From Actinoplanes missouriensis 431 (GTDB lineage Bacteria > Actinomycetota > Actinomycetes > Mycobacteriales > Micromonosporaceae), in the NCBI RefSeq assembly GCF_000284295.1, contig NC_017093.1, positions 372,001-436,000 on the forward strand: DNA of 64,000 bases, written 5' to 3'. The first letter of the stretch is position 1; each line of letters begins with the position of its first letter. The notes below the pieces were generated by a model, which was not told where the DNA came from, searched no databases, and worked only from the letters and a program-made list of their open reading frames with translations. The position numbers and the translations under genes are program-made. Positions 59,874 to 64,000 of this stretch are shown one piece after another.

Positions 59874-60395
59874 ATGAAGCGACGGGTGAGCCCCGACGAG
59901 CAGCTGATGACCGCGCTTTACACCGAGCACTACTCAGTCCTGATCAACTTTGTGTCCCGATACGTCTCGGACCGGCACAAAGCGGAGGACCTGGTGCAGG
60001 AAACTCTCCTGCGGGCCTGGAAGCACATCGACCATCTCGACCCGGAACCGGGCCGGACCAGGTCGTACCTGCTCACCATCGCTCGTAACGTGGTGACCAA
60101 CGCGTGGCGCGCGGAACAGCGCAGGCCGCGGCTGGTCGCCGACGAGAACGCGGTCAATTCGGTGCCGTCGGCGGACAATGTGGATCAGATGGTGGAAGGC
60201 TGGCTGGTGGCCGAGGCGCTGGAGCGTCTCTCGCCGGAACATCGGGCGGTCATCCAGGCGATGTACTACGAAGGGCAGAGCGTGGCTGATGCGTCACGCA
60301 AGCTCTCGGTGCCGGAAGGCACGGTCAAATCGCGCGCGTACTACGCGGTCCGCGCGCTGCGCACCGTCTTCGAGGAGATGGGGATGCTTCGATGA
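59874..60395 (+). CDS. ECF-family RNA polymerase sigma factor
   Basis: The 173-residue protein has sigma region 2 (LYTEHYSVLINFVSRYVSDRHKAEDLVQETLLRAWKHI) and region 4 (LSPEHRAVIQAMYYEGQSVADASRKLSVPEGTVKSRAYYAVRALR). The ATG follows GAGGGGAG. The anti-sigma gene begins 73 bases downstream, the standard ECF arrangement. No obvious autoregulated -35/-10 pair was identified upstream, so the target promoter motif is unknown. Confidence 0.95.
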   Translation: MKRRVSPDEQLMTALYTEHYSVLINFVSRYVSDRHKAEDLVQETLLRAWKHIDHLDPEPGRTRSYLLTIARNVVTNAWRAEQRRPRLVADENAVNSVPSADNVDQMVEGWLVAEALERLSPEHRAVIQAMYYEGQSVADASRKLSVPEGTVKSRAYYAVRALRTVFEEMGMLR

Positions 60396-60415
60396 GTGAG
60401 CGAAGTGAACTCATC
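60391..60415. repeat. Inverted repeat at the sigma factor stop codon
   Basis: GATGAGT (60391-60397) and ACTCATC (60409-60415) flank GAGCGAAGTGA. The sigma factor stop codon lies in the left arm. A related GAGCGAAGCGGAG occurs about 45 bases on. Confidence 0.5.
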
Positions 60416-60468
60416 CATGGGGCTCAGCTCGGAAAACACGAGGACCCGGAGCGAAGCGGAGGGGCATC

Positions 60469-61188
60469 GTGAGTGACCTTGACGAGCACGGCAGCCTGCA
60501 TCGGCTGCTGGGTGGATATCTGCTCGGCGGTCTCGACGAGGCCGACACCGATCGCCTCGACGAGCATTTGCGGGACTGCGCGGACTGCCGGGCGGAACTG
60601 GACCGGCTCGCCCCCGTACCGGAAATGTTGCAACACCTGCCGGACGCGCGGCACTCCGGTGGTGGCGCTCCGCTCGCGGTCAGTCCGGCCGCGCGGCCGA
60701 GCCCGCAGAACATCGAAGGCCTGCTCAGCCGGATGCGAGCCGAGAAACACAAGGAAGTGCGGGTCAACCGGACCCGCTGGCTCGTCGCGGCAGCGGTCGT
60801 GCTGATCGCGGCCGCCGCGATCGGGTACGGGATCTTCACCGGTGGCCGGACGCCGCAGGGCCCGCCGGAAGCGCTGCCGAGCGCGGAGCTGATCACCGCT
60901 CGGTTCGAGGCGGCGCCGGGCAGCAGCCTGACCGGGACCGCGGCGATCACGCAGAAGAGCTGGGGCGTCGCCGTGGCGCTCGACGTGGCCCGGATGAGCG
61001 GCGACGCGCCGTTCCTGTGCGTGGTGCGGAACAAGGCGGGCGCGACCGAGCAGGCGGCGGTCTGGGGCGACACCCCGGACGGCAAGGCGAAGGTGAGCGG
61101 TGCCAGTTCGTTCCCGGTGAACGACGTCGAAGCCATCCTGATCACCGACAAGAGCGGCAAACTGATCGGCACCGCCCCGGTGGTGTGA
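60469..61188 (+). CDS. Zinc-finger anti-sigma factor, membrane-anchored
   Basis: The 239-residue protein has the ZAS zinc-binding motif H33-x3-C37-x2-C40 in the N-terminal cytoplasmic domain (LDEHLRDCADCRAEL), one membrane helix (WLVAAAVVLIAAAAIGYGIF, about 103-123) and an extracytoplasmic domain of about 115 residues. That domain probably senses a signal and releases the ECF sigma factor encoded just upstream. The GTG start follows GGAGGGG. Confidence 0.94.
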   Translation: MSDLDEHGSLHRLLGGYLLGGLDEADTDRLDEHLRDCADCRAELDRLAPVPEMLQHLPDARHSGGGAPLAVSPAARPSPQNIEGLLSRMRAEKHKEVRVNRTRWLVAAAVVLIAAAAIGYGIFTGGRTPQGPPEALPSAELITARFEAAPGSSLTGTAAITQKSWGVAVALDVARMSGDAPFLCVVRNKAGATEQAAVWGDTPDGKAKVSGASSFPVNDVEAILITDKSGKLIGTAPVV

Positions 61189-61197
61189 CGCCGGGGC

Positions 61198-62646
61198 TCA
61201 CCGATGCACGGGCGGGGACGCCGGATCGCAGAACGTGTGAGCCGGCGTCCGTCGCGTGGGGGCACGACCCGGGACGGTCAGGTACGCCACGAGGCTGCCC
61301 GCCACCATCAGACCGGCGCAGATCAGCATCGTGCGCTGGTAGACCGGTTCGAGCGTGGCCGCCTCGGTGAGCGAACCCCCGCCGAGGCCGGCCGCCAGCG
61401 GCAGAACCGCCACGGCGAGCAGCCCGGCGGCCCGGGCGACGGCGTTGTTCACGCCCGACGCGATGCCGGCGTACGCGTCGTCGAGCGCACCCAGCGCCGT
61501 CGCCGTCAGCGGGGCCACCAGCAGCGTCAGCCCCAGCCCGAAGACCAGCACAGCGGGGAGGACACGCGTCCAGTACGGCGCGCCCGGCCCGATCGTGGAC
61601 ATCATCAGCAGCCCGGCGGCGCAGATCAGCGGGCCGGCGGTCATCGGGACGCGGGGACCGATCCGCTGGCCGAGCGCGCCCGCGCGGGCCGACAGGGTGA
61701 GCATCAGCAGGGTCATCGGCAGCAGGGCCAGACCCGCCGTCAGGGCCGGATATCCGGACACCACCTGGAGGTTCAGCACCAGCAGGAAGAACACTCCGCC
61801 GTTCGCGGCGTACACCAGGAAGGTCACCAGGTTCGCGCCGCTGAACGCCCGGGTGCGGAAGATCCGGATCGGCAGCATGGCATCCGCGGACCTGGCCTCG
61901 ATCAGCACGAAGGCCGCCAGAGCGAGCACGCCGACGGCCAGCGAGAGGACCACGGCCGGGTCATCGGGCCCGGAGCTGGGCCAGGCCGTGAAGCCGTAGG
62001 TGAGGCCGCCGAGCCCGATCGCCGAGCTGAGGACCCCCGCCACGTCGATCCGGCGGGCGGCGTTCTGATCAGACGATTCGGGTACGTGCCGAGCCGTCAT
62101 CGCGATCACCAGGGCCGCCGCCGGCACGTTGATCAGGAACAGCGCACGCCAGCTGCCGAGCTCCAGCAGCCAGCCGCCGAGCAGCGGGCCGAGCGCGCCA
62201 CCGATGCCACCCAGCCCGGACCACGCGCCGATCGCCTTGGCCCGGTCCTCGGCCACGAACGAGGCCTCCAGGATCGCGAGCGCGCCGGGGGTGAGCAGCG
62301 CGCCGCCGACACCCTGCAGCACCCGGGCCGCGATCAGGATCTCGGCGTTCGGCGCCAGGCCGCAGAGCAGGGACGCGAGGGCGAACCAGGCCACGCCGGT
62401 CTGGAAGACGCGACGACGGCCGAAACGGTCACCGAGCGAGCCGCCGAGCAGGACCAGTGAGGCGAGGGAGAGGGCGTACCCGTTGACGATCCACTGCAGG
62501 CCGGACGCCTCGGCGCCGAGCTCCCGGGCGATCGTGGGCAGCGCCAGGTTGACGATCGTGGCGTCGATGAAGGCCAGGCTGGATCCGAGCACCATGGCCA
62601 GCAGGATCCAGCGGCCGGCGGGGGTGCCGTATCGAACCGGGGACAT
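61198..62646 (-). CDS. DHA2-family drug exporter (EmrB/QacA type)
   Basis: The 482-residue protein has fourteen predicted membrane segments and the family motifs SLAFIDATIVNLALPTIARELG, GDRFGRRRVF and VLQGVGGALLTPGAL (motif C-like). It exports drugs or hydrophobic compounds by proton antiport. It is convergent with the anti-sigma gene. The ATG fits a leaderless promoter. Confidence 0.93.
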   Translation of the reverse strand: MSPVRYGTPAGRWILLAMVLGSSLAFIDATIVNLALPTIARELGAEASGLQWIVNGYALSLASLVLLGGSLGDRFGRRRVFQTGVAWFALASLLCGLAPNAEILIAARVLQGVGGALLTPGALAILEASFVAEDRAKAIGAWSGLGGIGGALGPLLGGWLLELGSWRALFLINVPAAALVIAMTARHVPESSDQNAARRIDVAGVLSSAIGLGGLTYGFTAWPSSGPDDPAVVLSLAVGVLALAAFVLIEARSADAMLPIRIFRTRAFSGANLVTFLVYAANGGVFFLLVLNLQVVSGYPALTAGLALLPMTLLMLTLSARAGALGQRIGPRVPMTAGPLICAAGLLMMSTIGPGAPYWTRVLPAVLVFGLGLTLLVAPLTATALGALDDAYAGIASGVNNAVARAAGLLAVAVLPLAAGLGGGSLTEAATLEPVYQRTMLICAGLMVAGSLVAYLTVPGRAPTRRTPAHTFCDPASPPVHR

Positions 62647-62652
62647 CCCGCG

Positions 62653-62658
62653 ACCCTA
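62653..62658 (-). promoter_or_regulatory. -10 box (TAGGGT) for the DHA2 exporter, leaderless type
   Basis: TAGGGT on the minus strand ends six bases before the ATG at 62646. Confidence 0.45.
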
Positions 62659-62689
62659 CGACGTGCCGGGCCGGGCGCGAGGCGGCAGG

Positions 62690-63166
62690 TCAGGCGATGC
62701 GGCGGATCGAGGCAGGCAGCTCTACCCGTTCGGGCACCGACTGCCGGGCCGCGAGCATCGCCATCCGCGCCGCCGACGCCGAGCGCAGGGCCGGTGCGGG
62801 ACACTGCCGGAGCAGCGATTCGAGGCGGGCGGTCAGCTCGGCGCGGCTGAACGGTTTGGGCAGGTAGTCGTCGGCGCCCGCGTGCAGCGCCGTCATGATC
62901 TGCTGCCGCTGCACGTCCGCGCTGACCACCATGATCGGCAGCGATTCGATCCGCGGGTCGTTGCGGATCGTCCGGCAGAGGTCAATGCCGGACAATCCAG
63001 GCATCCGGACGTCGATCAGGGCGGCGTCCACCCCGCCCTCGGTCAGGGCGGAGAGGGCCTCGGCGGCGTCGGCGGCGGTCACCACGTCGTACCCGAGCCG
63101 GTGCAGCGCGAGGGTGAGCAGGTCCCGATGGTCTGCCTCGTCATCTGCGATCAACACGGTGGGCAC
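62690..63166 (-). CDS. Response regulator receiver-domain protein
   Basis: The 158-residue protein consists of one receiver domain: acidic pair D8-D9, phosphorylation site D52 (ALIDVRMPG), conserved K104 (LPKPFSRAEL). A tail of about 45 residues has no DNA-binding domain. The GTG at 63166 follows GGAGG; the longer upstream frame is rejected. With no histidine kinase nearby, it probably works by protein contact with an unlinked partner. Confidence 0.92.
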   Translation of the reverse strand: MPTVLIADDEADHRDLLTLALHRLGYDVVTAADAAEALSALTEGGVDAALIDVRMPGLSGIDLCRTIRNDPRIESLPIMVVSADVQRQQIMTALHAGADDYLPKPFSRAELTARLESLLRQCPAPALRSASAARMAMLAARQSVPERVELPASIRRIA

Positions 63167-63427
63167 GGCGGTACCTCCGAAGCGGTGAAGTGCTTGCACC
63201 TGTTGTTCGGCAATTGAGCCGCACCCCTGAGCCGGAAATAGGGATCCAGATACCCAAGATTTCGGCATATATGCGGGTTATCCACGCCACGCCGCTGGAG
63301 TCACGCGCCGATCCCGCAGCGCTGGAGCCACCCGGAGCAGCTGGTTCCCGCGCCTGCCCAGTCGGCTCCCCGTGCCGGCTCGCGGGCGTCCGCTGCCGCG
63401 AGGCGCCGGGTGCCCGAGTCGGAGAAA

Positions 63428-63433
63428 TAGAGT
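63428..63433 (+). promoter_or_regulatory. -10 box (TAGAGT) for the quinone reductase gene, leaderless type
   Basis: TAGAGT ends seven bases before the ATG at 63441. The rest of the preceding gap (63167-63440) shows no gene. Confidence 0.45.
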
Positions 63434-63440
63434 GAGGGCC

Positions 63441-64000
63441 ATGCGTGCTGCCGTTTTCTCCGAGCCCGGTCCCGCCGCGTCCGTTCTTCGCATCACCGAC
63501 CGTGATCTGCCTCGGGTGTCCGCCGGCGAGGTGCGGGTCCGCATCGTCTTCTCCGCAGTGAACCCGACCGACACCGGCACCCGGGCCGGCCGTGGGGTTC
63601 CGGACGGTGTCTCGCCGCCGCGGGTGCCGCACCAGGACGGCGCCGGGGTGGTGGACGCGATCGGTGAGGGCGTGCGCGGCCTGGAGCCGGGTGACCGGGT
63701 CTGGGTCTGGGACGCCGGCTACGGCCGGGCGGACGGGACCGCCCAGGAGTACGTGGTGCTGCCCCGCCACCAGGTGGTCCGGATGGACGACCGGATCCCG
63801 CTGGAGGTCGGCGCCGCCCTGGGCATCCCGGCTCTGACCGCGCACCGCTGCCTGACCGTGGCTGCCGACGGGCCGCAGCGGCTCGCCCCGGGCGCGCTCG
63901 CGGGCCGGACGGTCCTGGTCGCGGGTGGCGCCGGCGCGGTCGGCAACGCGGCGATCCAGCTGGCCGCCTGGGCCGGCGCGACGGTGCTCACCACGGTCTC
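63441..64000 (+). CDS. NADPH:quinone oxidoreductase-like MDR protein, N-terminal part
   Basis: The frame from the ATG at 63441 is open to the window end (186 residues). It shows the medium-chain dehydrogenase/reductase GroES-like domain (VRIVFSAVNPTDTGTRAGRG, PHQDGAGVVDAIGEGV, PGDRVWVWDAGYG) and the nucleotide-binding loop VLVAGGAGAVGNAAIQLA. Zinc ligands of alcohol dehydrogenases are absent, which points to the quinone reductase (zeta-crystallin) branch. Confidence 0.92.
   Translation, partial: MRAAVFSEPGPAASVLRITDRDLPRVSAGEVRVRIVFSAVNPTDTGTRAGRGVPDGVSPPRVPHQDGAGVVDAIGEGVRGLEPGDRVWVWDAGYGRADGTAQEYVVLPRHQVVRMDDRIPLEVGAALGIPALTAHRCLTVAADGPQRLAPGALAGRTVLVAGGAGAVGNAAIQLAAWAGATVLTTV

Noticed and set aside
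1..64000. tRNA, rRNA, prophage, IS element or integration site
   Set aside because: No cloverleaf, rRNA signature, transposase, integrase or phage structural motif was recognised on either strand; a dedicated RNA and mobile-element search could still find short ones.

Overview
The window is a high-G+C actinobacterial chromosome segment. GTG and TTG starts are common, promoters are often of the leaderless type, and the gene content is typically actinobacterial: SepH, Ku with split LigD, an XPB helicase with its helicase-associated partner, DUF2530, DUF3027, and futalosine-pathway menaquinone genes. The overall gene mix suggests a Micromonosporaceae member such as Actinoplanes; that family call is inference. 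No rRNA, tRNA, prophage, IS element or CRISPR array was recognised.

Layout. 1-3553: a partial MFS exporter, a Nudix hydrolase, and a bacterial NHEJ set (ku divergent from separate LigD-type ligase and polymerase genes). 3596-10504: a tandem array of five secreted proteins built from Ig-like domains. They share promoters and a nearly identical lysine-rich C-terminal domain, and this is the most distinctive block. 10577-13381: a trpB-trpA-GntR unit behind a perfect 15-4-15 palindrome. 13364-17554: XPB helicase and its partner. 17634-30324: a small conserved protein, HAD phosphatase, cold-shock protein, mqnD, then a carbohydrate/peptide accessory block (secreted M19 dipeptidase-like protein, MFS, GH1 beta-glucosidase, TetR, MFS), then mqnB, MFS, DUF3027 and DUF2530. 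30461-36212: NCS2 purine permease, MarR, MFS, a small membrane protein, 2H phosphoesterase and SepH. 36455-43763: serC, citrate synthase, pdxH, MFS, aldose epimerase, nitroreductase, a small conserved protein, DUF4230 and PspC.

43920-51561: a large CDP-alcohol phosphatidyltransferase, a repeat-rich gap, then a sugar group (orphan MsiK-like ABC ATPase, a HATPase, a beta-phosphoglucomutase-like HAD and a GH65 glycoside phosphorylase) closed by a strong bidirectional terminator. 51627-54146: two paralogous secreted coiled-coil proteins transcribed divergently, each behind its own ydaO-type (c-di-AMP) riboswitch. 54175-56627: a Wzm/Wzt-type ABC exporter and TetR. 56722-64000: an Atu4866-like protein, lipoprotein, cysteine dioxygenase, Tat-exported neprosin-like protein, ECF sigma with zinc-finger anti-sigma, DHA2 exporter, response regulator and a partial quinone reductase.

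Cross-cutting signals are start codons placed 6-8 bases after a TANNNT box in at least fourteen genes, and short tandem repeats, mostly of 18-bp period, in the tails or loops of several proteins and in one intergenic gap. Functions are assigned by recognition of motifs in the translated sequence; no database search was run.
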